Shown here: positions 1-12,199 of the stretch, one piece after another
Position numbering within the stretch: the first letter of the stretch is position 1
How the letters are laid out: each line of letters opens with the position of its first letter
Source: Plasmodiophora brassicae
Taxonomy: Eukaryota; Endomyxa: Phytomyxea; Phytomyxea; Plasmodiophorida
Direction of reading: 5' to 3'
Assembly (NCBI GenBank): GCA_036867785.1
Contig: CP145426.1
Location: 62,001 to 126,000, forward strand
DNA length: 64,000 nt
Program-made: the position numbers and the translations under genes
The notes under the pieces: model-generated
Database searches by the model: none
Told to the model about the DNA's origin: nothing
Seen by the model: the letters and a program-made list of their open reading frames with translations, nothing else

Positions 1-1
1 C

Positions 2-778
2 CCCGCCATGATCAAATTGTTGCCTCGAAAGTCTGAAGCCCTCCTGTTCATGGTGGAGAACTGTCCCGTCGTCGCCGGGATCCGTCGGTATATCGCAACT
101 CAAGAAATCGCAACGCAAGTTCAACAGACACGTATCGTCGACAAGATTCCACGTGCCGCCGCATTCGGGGAGCAGGGCAGTGTCACCATCGTGAACAACG
201 AGCCATGGAATGACTTGTACGACAACGTTTTGCAATGGGCATCCTCGGCAGGAAACGTGCGCCTCGTGGAACTTCTGGCGGACGTTCCCGGGATCGACGC
301 CAACCTCGCCAGTCCAGATAACCGACATACAACAGCTTTGCACTGGGCGGCTTTCAACGGATACGACGCAGTCGTCAAGGCACTGCTGACAATCCCTGGG
401 ATCAATGTCAACGCGATCTCCAGCTACAAGTCGCGGACACCTCTTCACGTCGCCGCGCTTTGGGGACGTCATAAGGTTGTGGATGTGTTGCTGGGCGACG
501 ACAGGATTCAGGTCGATGTCCGGGATGACAAGGGGAGGACTCCTCTGATGCTGGCCGCGTCCTATGGACATTTTAAGGTCGTCAAATCGGTACTGAGCGG
601 CGTAAAACCCATCAAGGTCGACGCGGTGGACCGTCACAAGAGGACGGCATTGGACTGGGCCGAAGCCAGCCGTCACCCACATCCGGAAATTGTGTCACTG
701 CTGGCTGCAGTAAGCCGGGGTGGTGCGTTGAAGAAACTCGGCGCCGTCGTGCACCGCCTCCGGAAGAAGGTCACCTAA
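2..778 (+). CDS. Ankyrin-repeat protein of the Skp1-like/ankyrin family, 5' end off the window
   Basis: C-terminal part of a protein in the ankyrin family that recurs through this window. The frame is open from base 2, and the ATG at 8 aligns with an internal methionine (about residue 33) of the close paralogue at 61905-62797, so the real start probably lies before the window. Visible in order: a conserved linker (FMVENCP, DKIPRAAAFG), then about five ankyrin repeats with TALHWAA, RTPLHVAA and RTPLMLAA cores and the family's turn of the form GIDAN/GINVNA, then a basic tail. By family, ankyrin repeats bind protein partners. Whether a signal peptide and Skp1-like part precede it cannot be seen here. 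Stop is TAA at 776-778. Confidence 0.8.
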   Translation, partial: PAMIKLLPRKSEALLFMVENCPVVAGIRRYIATQEIATQVQQTRIVDKIPRAAAFGEQGSVTIVNNEPWNDLYDNVLQWASSAGNVRLVELLADVPGIDANLASPDNRHTTALHWAAFNGYDAVVKALLTIPGINVNAISSYKSRTPLHVAALWGRHKVVDVLLGDDRIQVDVRDDKGRTPLMLAASYGHFKVVKSVLSGVKPIKVDAVDRHKRTALDWAEASRHPHPEIVSLLAAVSRGGALKKLGAVVHRLRKKVT

Positions 779-1035
779 TTCTGGTCGGCGCAGAGATCCC
801 CGGCGACGAGATAAACGTTCGTGCTGACGTATTCGTCGTGGAGGCAATGGGCCTTAGGTCATATCAGGTGCAATCGATTGCGTTTAGCAAGCCGTCCCGG
901 CCAGCACGTGGGCACATGTGTGCCCACTTCTAACGCCACTGGCGCCCCTGCATCCATTGCTGGGGGCCGTGTCCTCCGGGCTCCGATGGTCCGGCCACCG
1001 GCCTCTCAGACAGCGTCAGAGCAGCAACGCCTCGA

Positions 1036-1930
1036 TGCATTTCAGGGATGGCCTCGGTGAATCCGTGATGAACGGCCACGTCGTCTGCCAACGCCTTCTC
1101 GGTACGATGCCGCACGACACAATGTTCCTGGTTGCCGACTCGGTGACGGATGAGGATTTAATGGCCTGCAGGGAAAAGGCATCGGCATCGTGCCTGTCCT
1201 GCCAGGCCCTGCTACGATGCAAACCGCTGCTCGTCGGGGGGAACACGTTCTGCGAGATCGAGACCATGGCACATACGATGACTGTGGGCGCGATCAAGCA
1301 ATTGGTATCGTGTTGGCGCTCCTGGTGCTCGGCGTGGCGCGAGATGAGGTCGTCCATGACATAGGTCGGCATCGCCGTACTTCAGCATATATTAATCGCC
1401 CGGCAGTACTGACTAGTGTGCAGGAGCGCCTTTCAGATGCACGGCGGGAGTCAGATGGGCGAGCGACGACGGCATGATTGCCTCCCAGGCGTTCAATACG
1501 TGCGACATGAGCCGTTTGCCGTCGGCTCCGATTGAGATTGAATTGGCCTCAATCTGCCCTTGGAAGGCAGGAACGCCTTCAGCAGCTTGGCGAGCGTCGT
1601 TAAGCGGCTAGAAGAGGGCGCGTCAGTGTTTATAACTGTGAAAGAGAAGGCTGACCTGCTGATCAGTGTCCCTGGTGGCCCCGACACGGTCATCGTCGTG
1701 GCTGCCGACCCTGTAGCCAGGTTGTTAACGGCGTCCTGCGTCGTAGCCCTGATGGCCCTGTTCTACATTGTGGGCGATGGGTTACAATCACCGTCAACGA
1801 CCAGCCCGGTCAGGTCGTGCTGCCGATTCCCGTTGCAGACCTGTACAGGTTCGCAGCCATTCCGTCACCGCTGCAAGGCCTTGGCGACCTGCAGGTCGAC
1901 CTGCATTTCCCTCTAAAGTGCTACCTCGCT
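1036..1930 (+). pseudogene. Decayed copy A of a two-domain unknown family
   Basis: Clearly homologous to the intact gene at 3941-4827. Shared blocks are MHFRDGLGES at 1036, CLSCQALLRCKPLLVGGN near 1195-1250, and VPGGPDTVIVVA near 1665-1705. The first part stays in frame to about 1290, then loses register; the second part, starting with MSRLPSAPIEIE near 1507, changes frame soon after and again near 1780 compared with the intact copy. The copy therefore cannot encode the full product and looks like a decaying duplicate. The direct offset to copy B is about 2.9 kb. Function of the family is not recognised. Confidence 0.7.
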
Positions 1931-1985
1931 GCCCGTAAATGAGACCTGCCTTTCAATGTGTCTCAAGGATAACGTGTTAGGTAGA

Positions 1986-2725
1986 CTAACATGGGCGGGG
2001 AGAGAAGCAATGCTCTGGAGGGTGTTCCTTGGCTAGAAATCCCGTAAGGTCAGCACTGAGGTCGACAGTCGAAATAATGTCACAAACCTTGGTGGCGGGA
2101 AGTCTCTTCCGGGGCTGTTTATCGGAGCCTCGTTTACCATTACCTCCATTCTTGACAGCACCCGTGCGTGCACCGAGGACGCCCTGCCCAATATTTGGAA
2201 GCGTCAGCCGTAGATAAAGGAAAGACCCTTCTGCGAGGCGCAGGTCGCCGACCGTAGTAGCAGTCTCGAACTTGCGATAGTACGCGTCGTGTTTGTCTGT
2301 AACATGCAGATCGACAGGGTCCGGAATGTGTAGACGTGTGCGACATTCCTGGACAACCTGCTCCAGCGTGGTCGCACTGGTGACGTCAAGACTGAGGAAT
2401 GTACGCTCCAATCCACAATGGTAGCGACATTTTTCAGGAATACAAACGTGAACTTGATACCAGGTCCGCGCGCTGGAGACGCCTGCGAGGCCAACAGCAA
2501 TCGGTTTCGACACTGCAAATACAAGTTGTCGAACAACATTACTTTCGATGCATCTCCGCAATCAGAAACACTGATTGGCAGGCGGGACATGCGCCTACTG
2601 ACAGAAGTGACGATGCCATGCCTGAAACGCGTCCGGAAGACTGTGCCGGCAAACGTACTGGCTACCGTATTTACAAAGAATACGAGTCCCCTAATGGTCT
2701 CCTCGTACTTCCCACTCGCAGACAT
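1986..2725 (-). CDS. Hypothetical protein, exon structure unresolved
   Basis: Minus-strand coding region between copies A and C of the unknown family. The longest part (2561 to 1986) reads as protein-like sequence, with VHVCIPEKCRYHCGLERTF and a segment ending EGSFLYLRLTLPN that could be a small alpha/beta fold, then a basic tail. A plausible first exon begins at an ATG at 2725 (MSASGKYEETIRG) in another frame, which would need an intron between about 2690 and 2560. No known family is recognised. It may be a real two-exon gene or a chance open frame. Confidence 0.35.
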
Positions 2726-2839
2726 GGTCGGTCTGCGGCGAGGCCGCGTTCAGTCTGCACCACGGGGGCGGTACAGGCCACAGGGGGTACCTCTGTGTAA
2801 ATGCGGTAAATAGTCCGGATCGCAATTCTGTGCAGTCCC

Positions 2840-2896
2840 GGCGGAGGCGCAAGCCGCAGGCCTGCGCCAGACCCAGTCCGACCGTTTAACATTAAA
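2840..2896. repeat. Dispersed hairpin repeat, copy 1
   Basis: A GGCGCAAGCC...GGCCTGCGCC hairpin followed within about 20 bases by CCGTTTAACA. The same hairpin and trailing motif recur near 57758-57812, with a further half-copy at 57680. The shared layout suggests a small dispersed repeat, perhaps the end of a non-coding element. The sequence between hairpin and tail differs between copies. Confidence 0.5.
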
Positions 2897-3045
2897 AGAC
2901 GACTTAACGGTACTTGTTCATAGTCGTGATCAGCCTCGCAAACTCGAGAATCAAAGAGGCCGGGCGCTGTCGACGACAGCCGCGACTTAGGACAATTACG
3001 CGAGCAGTCAGTCTTTGGTGCGCTTTGAATCGGTACGGATCTGAC

Positions 3046-3755
3046 AATGGAGTCGGACGCTCATGGGCAGGCGGCGGGTTATATACGCGGAGAGATACTG
3101 ATGGCTCTAAAAGACCTTGGCGTGGAAAACCGCCAAATGGTCGTGGAGATGGGTACGCCGTACACGACGAATTGATCGTGCCTGCGATGTTGATATTTGG
3201 CAGCGCCGCTGAATATACGATGCAGGAACGCCCTTACGCGACACGAGATCCTGCCGTTGGAGGAGCAACGGCGGTCTAGCGGCACGCGAATTCGCCGAGG
3301 GAGACAGCATTCTCGTACATCTGATATCAGCGCCCGTTGAGGTCGAGTTCGGGCACACGCAACCGCTCGGAGACGTTCACCACGTCAGCAGCGCACGGAG
3401 CGTGATCCGAAAGATGCAGAAGGGTCGTCGTGTTTCCGTCAAAGAAAAGACTGATATGATGCTGAGCGTCAAGAATGGTCCGCATACGGTGATTGCTGCG
3501 GCTGGAGACCCGGTGGCGCGTTCCATCACCGCAGGCGTTATGCTGCGTACGAAAGACGGGCCGGTCGTGTACGGCGACTGGGTGACGGTGGCTGAGGGCG
3601 ATGGACCTGGCAACGGCCTGCTCTCAATACCAGTCCGAAGCCTCTACAAGTATGCAACAATTCCGGTACCATTGCAAGACCGCGAAGCAATCCAGATCGA
3701 CCTGAACACGATTCTGAAAGGATACCTAGGAGGTCTTCGACGTCAGCGGGCGTGA
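3046..3755 (+). CDS. Copy C of the two-domain unknown family, 5' end uncertain
   Basis: Diverged but apparently open paralogue of the gene at 3941-4827. Exon up to 3152 carries EILMALKDLGVENRQMVVEM, matching DIVLALLDLGVARDEVVQDI of copy B. A GT-AG intron 3153-3279 restores frame into an exon from 3280 with SAPVEVEFG, KEKTDMML and HTVIAAAGDPVARSITAGV, matching domain 2 of copy B to its end. The first ~60 residues of domain 1 are not found upstream (an in-frame stop precedes the ATG at 3046), so either another 5' exon exists or the copy is truncated. Function unknown. Confidence 0.5.
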
Positions 3756-3940
3756 TGACAACCAAATATATGACTACTTTAGAATTGAAAGGAACGGTGC
3801 CATAGGACGAGAGGTGTGCATCGCCGTGTGTGCGGGCCATCGTTCCGGCTGGGTTGTCACGGTCCTCCGGGCTCCGAAGGGCCGATTCACCGGCCTCTCA
3901 GACGGCGGACGCGACGGCGCCGGAGCCGTACCGTGTATCG

Positions 3941-4827
3941 ATGCATTTCAGGGATGGCCTCGGCGAATCCGTGGACGCCCACGTCATCTGCCAACACCTT
4001 CTCGACACGATGCCGCGGGACACAATGTTCCTGGTTGCCGACTCGGTGACTGACCGGGACCTAATGGCCTGGGAAACGGCATCGGCATATTGTCTGTCCT
4101 GCCAGGCTCTCCTGCGATGCAAACCGCTGCTCGTCGGGGGGAACCTGTTCTGCGAGATCGCGACCACGGCGCATACAACGACGGTGGGCGCGATCAAACA
4201 AGATATCGTGTTGGCGCTTCTGGACCTCGGCGTCGCGCGCGACGAGGTCGTCCAAGACATTGGTCGGCATCGCCCGTATACGAGTCGGCAGGCGGGACTG
4301 ACCAGTGTGCAGGGGCGCCGTTCAGGCGCACGGCCGGAGTCAGATGGGCGAGCGACGGCGGCCTGATTGCTGCCCAGGCGTTCGATACGTTCGACATGAG
4401 CCGCCTGCCGTCGGCGCCGATCGAGATTGAATTTGGTGTCGACCTGCCCTTGGAGGGCAGGAACGCCATCAGCAGCTTGGCGAGCGTCGTCAGCCGGCTC
4501 GAGCGGGGCCACAGTATCAATGTGAAACAGAAGGCGGACCTGCTGATCAGGGTCCCTGGTGGCCCCGACACGGTCATCGTCGTGGCTGGCGACCTCGCCG
4601 CCAGGTCGTTAACGGCGGGCGTCCTGCGCCGGACGCCCGGCGGTCCCGTTCTACATCGGCAATGGGTGACCGTCACCAGCGGCGACAGGCCCGGTCAGGT
4701 CGCGCTGCCGATACCCGTTGCAGGCCTGTACAGGTTCGCGCCCGTTCCGGCATCGCTGCAGGGCGTCGACGACCTGCTTCTCGACCTGCGCTTCCCTCTG
4801 CAGTGCTACCTCGCCGGCCGCAAATGA
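3941..4827 (+). CDS. Copy B (intact) of a two-domain unknown family
   Basis: Best-preserved member of a local three-copy family. Exon 1 is 3941-4306, intron 4307-4377 (71 bp, GT-AG), exon 2 4378-4827, giving 271 residues. The start at 3941 is chosen because sequence conserved with copy A keeps its reading frame only from MHFRDGLGES onward. Domain 1 (about residues 1-120) holds a C-x2-C...C cluster (CLSCQALLRC) and a GAIKQDIVLALLDLGVARDE helix. Domain 2 (about 130-270) is rich in beta-type sequence: IEIEFGVDLP, KADLLIRVPGGPDTVIVVAG, HRQWVTVTSGDRPGQVALPI. No signal peptide or membrane segment is seen. I do not recognise the family and infer no function. Confidence 0.6.
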
Positions 4828-5255
4828 GCGCTGTCGTTGGTGGTCGGGGAACAGGGAACAACGGTGCCTACACCGGACGACGTGTGCGACCTGGGCTATA
4901 ACGCCCGACCGTGTTCTGTGATAGATCGCGCGATACCTCATGACTGGATCCCCGGGTCGCGTTCGGGACTGGTGTCTCCAGGGTTCCAGAAGAGCGCGCG
5001 CGCCCTGTCTATCGTCCCCCCAGGCGAATCGACCGTGCCGTCCAGATACACATGGTGGGAGGAGTGCGGCCAGCGCGAGCATCGTACCGAGGGGTCGCCA
5101 GGCGAGATCCGCACCGCTGGGAGATATCGCCCCTGGGGATCGCGTGCCCTCCTGCCCCTGGGGGGCACGCGACGTCATGATCCCGTGCCGCCGGTCCATT
5201 TCGAAATCGTATCGGTGGGGTCGTCGCTGTCGGTTGTTCTCGAACAAGCGACACG
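4828..5255. other. Intergenic, 3' flank of copy B and 5' flank of the ABCC gene
   Basis: No gene seen. Short open frames here lack family similarity. It must contain the ABCC promoter, but no TATA box or shared element stands out. Confidence 0.5.
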
Positions 5256-8200
5256 ATGGCGCGCAACGCCGTCCGGTTCCGCCTGGCGTCGTCGAACCCG
5301 ATCACGCAGCCGTTCCTGCTCTGGGTCCTCAAGCTGATCCTGCGGTTCGCCTGCACGTCGCCCGAGCGCATCGCGTTCTCGATCGACGCCGGCAGCAAGG
5401 CGGAGCACTGCTCCAACGCCCTGCACAAGGCGTGGATCGAGCAGACGAAGCGGGCGAAGCCGTCGATGACGCGCGCCCTGCTGTCCGCGTTCGGCGTCCC
5501 ATACCTGCTGCTGGGCCTGTGGAAGCTCGTCTGGACGTTCTGCACCTGGGGATGCGCCTGGTACTTCCTCAAGCAGCTGATGTCGACGGCGACCCGCTCC
5601 ATGTCGTGGGCGTACGTCATGCTGGGCGCCGCCGCCCTGTCCGCCATCGCCATCCAGCAGGTGTACTCGGGGACGTTCATTGTCGGCCTCAAGGTGCGCT
5701 CGTCGCTGACCATGCTCGTCTACAACAAGGCGCTGGTGCTGCCGCCCGAGCACGTCGGCATCGGCGAGATCGTCAACATGGTGTCGACCGACATCGAGGC
5801 GGTGGCGCAGGCGGCCACCCACTGGCACTTCCTCTGGTCCGGCATCGTCGAGGTCGCCCTAGTCATCGCCCTGCTCATCTACGAGGCGCGCCTGTCGGCC
5901 ATCTGGCCCGTCCTGATCATTGTCGTCGCCCTGCCCTTCCAGCTGTACCTCGGCAAGCTCGTCAGCCGGTACTCGGCCGACTGGATCAAGGCGGCCGGCG
6001 AGCGCCTGCACCTGATGACCGAGATCCTGACGGCCGTCAAGCTCATCAAGTTCTACACCTGGGAGCAGTACTTCCACGAGCGCGTCGACGCCGTCCGCAA
6101 GCGCGAGGCGGCCGCCGCCGCCTCCCAGATCATGGCCCGGGCGGTCAACTTCGCGATCGTGTTCGGCATCCCGGTGCTGGGCGCGCTCGCCTGCCTGTAC
6201 TCCCTGCAGGTGTACGGCCAGCTGGACGCGTCGCTGTCGTTCGTGCTCGTGTCGCTGCTGAACACGCTGCGGTACCCGCTGCTGATGATGCCGATGGCCG
6301 TCAAGTCGATCTCGTCGGCGTCGAACGCGCTCGCGTCGCTGAACGCGTTCATGCGGCGCCCGGAGCTGGCCGACCAGCGGCAGACGCAGGCGACGAAGAG
6401 CGACCCGGCCGGCAAGAAGGGCGTCGTCGAGATCACCAAGGCCGACCTGACCTGGGGTGACGACCCCACGCCGACGCTGGCCAACGTCAGCATGCACGTG
6501 TACCCGGGCGAGGTCGTCGCCGTCGTTGGCACGGTCGGCACGGGCAAGTCGACGCTGATGGCGTCGATCCTGGGCCAGACCAACATCCGGGACGGGGCGG
6601 TGCGCGTCGTCGGCCGCACCAGCTTCTGCCCGCAGGAGGCCTGGCTGATCAACGCCAGCATCCAGGACAACATCCTGTTCGGGACGCCCATGGACCGCGA
6701 GCGGTACGACAAGGTCATCGAGGTCTGCTGCCTGGGCCGGGACCTGTCCCTGTTCCCGGACGGCGACCAGACGCTGGTGGCCGAGCGCGGCGCCAACCTG
6801 TCGGGCGGGCAGAAGCAGCGCGTGTCCATGGCGCGGGCCGTCTACGCGCACAGCCACATCGTCCTGCTGGACGACCCGCTCAGCGCGCTGGACCAGAAGG
6901 TCGGGCGCACCATCTTCGAGAAGTGCATCAAGGGGTTCCTCAAGGACCGCGCCGTCGTCATGGTGACGCATGGCCTGCAGTACCTGTACCAGGTAGGGGG
7001 CGGGCACCATCGCATCGGCGACGACGTGCGCTGACGCCTGCTCGTTGTCGTAGGTCGACCGCATCATGCTGATGGGCGACGGCGGCGTCGTCGAGTACGG
7101 CACGTACACGGAGCTGATGGGGCGGGCGCAGGGCCGCCTGCGCGCCCTCGTCGAGCAGCACGTCGACATCAGCGAGGAGTCGCTGGACCGCGACTCGGAC
7201 GAGAACGTGACCAAGTTCAGCACGATCCAGATCCCGGACGCCGGCGACGACGACGCCGACGAGGCGGCGGCGGCGGCGGCCAGCGGCACCGGGCGCAACA
7301 ACCTCCAGTCGGTTCGCGTTGCCGACGACGGTCGTGGGGCGGCGGCGGTGGCGTCCCCCCAGCGCCTGCCGTCCGACACCGACCGGCGCGTCGTCAACCG
7401 CATCTCGCAGTTCAACCATGGCATGGAGCTGGACGACAACACGCTGCAGCAGAAGGCCGAGTACGACCACCAGAACACGTTCGGGCCGTACCACAGCGTC
7501 AGCCAGCTCAGCAACGTGCCGTCGTTCGCCAGGAACGTGGCGCGCAACGAGCTCAGCGTCCTGACGTACCGGTCGCAGTCGTTCGACGGCGACGACCTGC
7601 CGCGCGTCCACCGCAAGGACCGCAAGGTCGTCAAGGGCGGCGCCCTGCGCTACATGCAGAAGGGGGCCGGCGGCGTCGCCGCCTCCGTCCTCGTCTGCGT
7701 CCTGTTCTTCGCCGTCCATGGCATCCGGAGCGGGATCGACCTGTGGGTCAAGGTCTGGACGGGCAACACGAACGGGTGGGGCCAGACGACCAACGTCATC
7801 GTCTTCATGGTGCTGTGCTTCGCGTTCACCGGCGGCGTCGCCCTGCGCGGTTACCTGCTCGCCAAGGGCGCCGCCGCCAAGTCCCGCCGCATGCACGACA
7901 TGATGGTCGACTCGTTGTTCCACGCGCCCATGGCCTTCTACGACCGCACGCCGCTCGGGCGCATCCTGCAGACGTCGAGCGAGCACCAGGCCGACTCGGA
8001 CGACCGCCTGCCCGACGCCGCCATGCAGATGCTGCAGTACATGCCGCTGGCGCTGGCCGCCCTGGTCCTCATGTGCATGTACTCGAACGTGCTGCTGATC
8101 CCGTGCTGCGTTGTCCTGGTCGGCATCGCCGTCGTCATCTTCATGCTGCCGCACTGGACCGGCGTGCTCAAGTTCTTCAAGGCGCAGTCGAAGCAGGCCA

Positions 8201-9432
8201 AGCCGGCCCTGTACTCGCACGTGGCGACCACGCTCGAAGGGTTGTTCTCGGTGCGCGCGTTCGGCGCCCAGGCCCGGTTCCGCGAGGAGACGCTGGCGCA
8301 CCTGGACGCCACCAACAAGTGGGAGATCGGGTCGCAGCACGTCCGCTACTTTGTCGCCCTGTACATCGACCTGGTCTGCGCCGTCATCATCTTCGCCGCC
8401 GCCTACTGGATCGCGGTGGCCCCCGCCAAGGACTACCCGCCGGCCGTCGTCGGCCTGATCCTGTCCAACGCCCTGCAGCTGCTCGTCTTCGTCGGCTGGG
8501 CCCTGCGCATGTTCGAGGAGACGCTGACGTCGTTCAAGTCGATCACCGAGCTGCAGAACATGGGCAACAACATCACGCCCGAGGCGCCGTTCGAGATCAC
8601 CGACCGGCCGCAGCCGGACGCGTCCTGGCCGTCCAAGGGCGCCGTCGACTTCAAGGACATCGTCCTGCGCTACACCGAGTACGGCGTGGCCGTCCTCAAG
8701 CGCGTCACGTTCGAGGTGAAACCGACCGAGAAGATCGGCATCGTCGGGCGCACCGGGTCGGGCAAGTCCACGCTGCTGAACGCCCTGCTGCGCATCGTCG
8801 AGTCGTGCAACGGGAAGATCGTCGTCGACGGCGTCGACGTCAGCAAGATCGGCCTGCGCATGCTGCGCAAGCGGATCGCCATCATCCCGCAGGAGCCGGT
8901 CCTGTTCCTGGGGACCGTGCGCACCAACCTGGACCCGTACAGCGAGCACGACAACGCCGAGATCTGGAAGGCGCTCAGCGCCGTCAACCTGGACGCGATC
9001 GTGCGCCCGATGCCCGGCGGCCTGGACGCCGTCGTCGTCGAGAACGGCAGGAACTTCTCGCTGGGCCAGCGCCAGCTGTTCTGCGTGGCGCGCGCCATCC
9101 TCAGCAAGTCCTGCATTGTCGTCCTGGACGAGGCGACGGCGGCGGTGGACGCCGACACGGACGCGATGGTGCAGGAGGCGGTGAAGAAGAACTTTGCGCA
9201 GTGCACCGTGCTGACGATCGCGCACCGCCTGAACACGATCATCGAGTACGACAAGATCCTGTTCATGGACGCCGGCGTCGTCGCCGAGTTCGACAAGCCG
9301 CTGACGCTGCTGGACAACCCCATGGGCAAGTTCACGTCGCTCGTCAACCAGACCGGCGCCGAGTCCGCCCGGAAGCTCCGCCAGCTCGCCGAGGAGAAGG
9401 CCGCCCGGGAGCTCCAGGCCGAGAAGAAATGA
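5256..9432 (+). CDS. ABC transporter subfamily C (MRP-like), full length
   Basis: ATP-driven exporter of the multidrug-resistance-associated protein type, expected in plasma or vacuolar membrane moving conjugated organic anions. Two exons, 5256-6992 and 7054-9432, with a 61 bp intron that joins in frame across YLYQ/VDRIMLMGD; 1371 residues. Order: N-terminal cytosolic lead (SSNPITQPFL, RAKPSMTRALL) typical of ABCC, TMD1, NBD1 (Walker A GTVGTGKST near residue 424, signature NLSGGQKQR, Walker B IVLLDDPLSALD), a linker with an alanine run, TMD2, NBD2 (Walker A GRTGSGKST near 1145, signature NFSLGQRQ, Walker B IVVLDEATAAVD). No TMD0, so a short-type MRP. NBD2 has the canonical Glu after Walker B while NBD1 has Asp, the usual ABCC asymmetry. 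Codon use is strongly G/C-ending. Confidence 0.95.
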
Positions 9433-9713
9433 GAGCGCGCGCCCGGTCAGCTGCGCTCCCCCAAAAATGGCCCATCATCCCGGCGATCACCAAATATAGT
9501 GTTGCCCCCGTTGCGCACCAAATGCGTTTGCCGCAGTCGGCAGTCGCCTTTGGGCAAAACAGTAACACACAACGTCGTGCAATACCGTCTCGGCGATGGC
9601 CGATGGCGTTTTTTGTGGTCCGCGCTTCGAACGGGAAGGTCGGCTGCGCGAGAGGGGGGCAGCCGCACGTCATTCGGCATTCTGCACGATTTGGCGGAAG
9701 AGGAGCGCCAATA

Positions 9714-11583
9714 ATGGTGAGGCAGTTCGGTCTGGCGGGTATCGGCGTCGACCTGGCAGGCGGCGCGCTGCCGCTGGCGGGCGAGGTTCGCGCCTTGCTC
9801 GACCAGGGCCTGTTCGATTGCGCCAGCCTCGTCGGGCAGTTCCTGGTCAGCCAGGCGCAGAGCCTGCCGTCGCCTGCGACGGAAGATGCGCGCCTGGAGC
9901 GCATCGGTTCGGTGTCGTGTCGTGGCGACGGGCGCTGCCGTTTACCTGAGTGTCGTGTTCAGATGCGCTGGTGCTGCTGGCGGATGCGTTCAGTGGCCAG
10001 CGCGAGTTTCGCAGAGCGATCGCGAGGTATACGGAGGCGCTGCAGCAGAACCAGCTGTTCCGATCGGTCGTGTCGAAAGTCGATACCCGTTCACTTATCG
10101 ACAGCGCGGTTCGACTGAAGATCGCGGCGGCGTACGTCGCGCTTGGCGATGATCGGGCGAAGGACGCGCTCGACGTCTTGGAGGCCGTCGCCCAGAAAAC
10201 CGTCCAGTGCCACATGCTGATGGGACAGCTCAATGAGCGTTTAGGTCGCATCAAGTCGGCCGTTGTCTGCTACTTTAACGCCATCGAGATGAACCCGATG
10301 GCTGTATCCGCTGCCCTGGCCCTCGTTCGGGTACGTGCTCATCGGTGTCCGCTGAACGCGGGCTGACGATCTCGTTCTAGCTAGGGGCAGATGTAAGCAA
10401 GTTGACGAGCAGGTATCGCAAAGCCCCAGGGCTGCAGTGGATCGAGCACCTTCTCGAGGGTCACGCGCGGGCCGCCGTTCATGACCATCGCGCGGCGCAC
10501 GCCACGTTTTCGGCGCTGTCGCTGCGGTTCCCGTCGAACTATCACGTCCTTGTCCATAAGGCGTGCGCTCAGCTTCAGCTGTCCGAAACGAACGACGCCT
10601 TGGCGACTTTCTCGCTTGCGAGTCGATGCGATCCGTACGCCGTCGACTGCATGGACATCTACGCATGGGCACTTCGTATGAGGAACCAGGCAACGGAGCT
10701 CGGTGTGTGGCGTTTTGTCAACTGAACCATTCCTCACTGGTCAACGCTGTCGTCCCCTTTTGTGCATAGGGTCATTATCCCAGCGCCTGCTTGCGCATCA
10801 GCATCGGCCGCAACCATGGGTCGCTGTGGCCTTGTTCTGCGATCAGCGCAACGATAGAGATAAGGGTACGTGCTTTTCAACCACACGCGGCTGCTGTCTG
10901 CTCGTTTAACGTATTGTGCAGCCGTTAAATTCTTGGAGAAGGCAATTGCATTGTCACCGCGGCATATCACGGCGTACCTCGTTAAAGGATACATCTCATT
11001 GGCGACTGGTTGCGCCGACGAAGCCGTCACTGCGTATAAGCAAGCGAACCTGATCGATCGGCGGGAACTCGATTCCTACACGGGTCTGGTGGAGGCGTAC
11101 CTGGGGGTGCCTCAGTTCAACGATGCCCTGTTCATTGCCAAGGCCTGCGTTCAGGTCCTGCCGAACAATGCGCGTGCGCTGACGCTGTTCGGGAACGTGC
11201 TCGCCCGCACGACAGAGGGTCGTGACAACGCTCGCAAGGCGTTCACGAAGGCGCTCCAGATCGACCCCAACTGTCATGATGCCTGCATCGCCCTGGTCAA
11301 GCTCTGCATGGCGCAGTCGCAGTTCCAGGAAGCGATCACGCTGCTCGAGAAGCACCTGGCGCATCATCCGACGGACGCAATGCACACGAAGCTGGCGAAC
11401 GCCTATGCGCTCAGCGGCAATGTCAGCCAGGCGCTGTTCCACTACCACACCGCCTTGAGCATGACGCCCGACTTTCGACCTGCCCAGGCGGGTCTGGAAC
11501 GCCTGGAAGCCAGTCTCAAGGAACGTTGCCAAGAAGATGCACCCGACGTTATCGATGATGAATTCGAACTTGTTTATCAGTAA
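9714..11583 (+). CDS. ANAPC7: Anaphase-promoting complex subunit 7 (TPR protein)
   Basis: TPR subunit of the APC/C ubiquitin ligase, which drives exit from mitosis. Five exons: 9714-9906, 9963-10330, 10381-10702, 10770-10865, 10922-11583; introns 50-67 bp, all GT-AG, and the joins keep frame to give 546 residues, close to animal APC7. Diagnostic stretches: RAIARYTEALQQNQLF near the N-terminus, SRCDPYAVDCMDIYAWALR in the centre (matches the DPYLIKGMDVYGYLLA block of APC7), HQHRPQPWVAVALF, and LDSYTGLVEAYLGVPQFNDA then ARALTLFGNVLA. TPR helices run to a short acidic tail. The start ATG at 9714 follows an A-rich context. Little doubt about identity; APC3/APC6-type TPR proteins are the only alternative and fit less well. 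Confidence 0.9.
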
Positions 11584-12199
11584 TCGAATATGCATGAAGG
11601 GGCGGTACTGCGTACGTCGACGTTGCGGGTCGGTAGGTCCAGGCCACTGGATACTCGGCTTCAAGCAAATCAAGGTCAGATCCTCCCTGGCACTGGCCTT
11701 CCGTGGGACCTATCCTGCATTTGCCAATCGGGAAAGTCCAAGTCACCATTCATCGCAGCACAGCTCCCAGGGCGATGTACAAAGCCGTGGGCATCTACAA
11801 CAGCTTCGATCGAGTTGCATTCTCAGTCTGCAGGCGTGCGTTTCGTACTCGAAGGTTCCAGGTACGTTGGCGCGTTGATCCGCAGGCAACGCATGCTTCA
11901 CGCACGACACGTAATGGCTAGCTTCTCTCTGTAGACCGACGTGGAAATCGCCTATGTGATCAGTAAGCTTCGCGGTGCAGGTTCCGTACACACTCCCGCT
12001 TCGCCTGTTCAACAAAAGGTTCCTGAACGCTCCAGGCTCGTGCTCTGCACCGTCATACGACCCCACCCTCCGGCGCCCAATGAGGCTGTGAGCTCCGTGG
12101 CAACCGATTCAATACCTCAGTACAAACCAGGAAGGCCCCTCCTTGACACGGGTCACACCACCTGTCGAGGTCTCGGTCTCGTCGTTTCTTTCTGGCCCC
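11584..12199 (+). other. Intergenic with a possible small spliced gene
   Basis: No confident gene. A protein-like stretch, GPILHLPIGKVQVTIHRS onward (11705-11862), ends at a GTACGT donor at 11862-11867, and could splice to sequence after the acceptor near 11933 or near 11979. Neither choice gives a product I recognise and the start is unclear. Confidence 0.25.

Noticed and set aside
5859-9225. Long minus-strand open frames over the ABCC gene
   Set aside because: They mirror a GC-ending codon pattern, are Arg/Val/Asp-rich without domains, and the plus strand encodes a complete ABC transporter.
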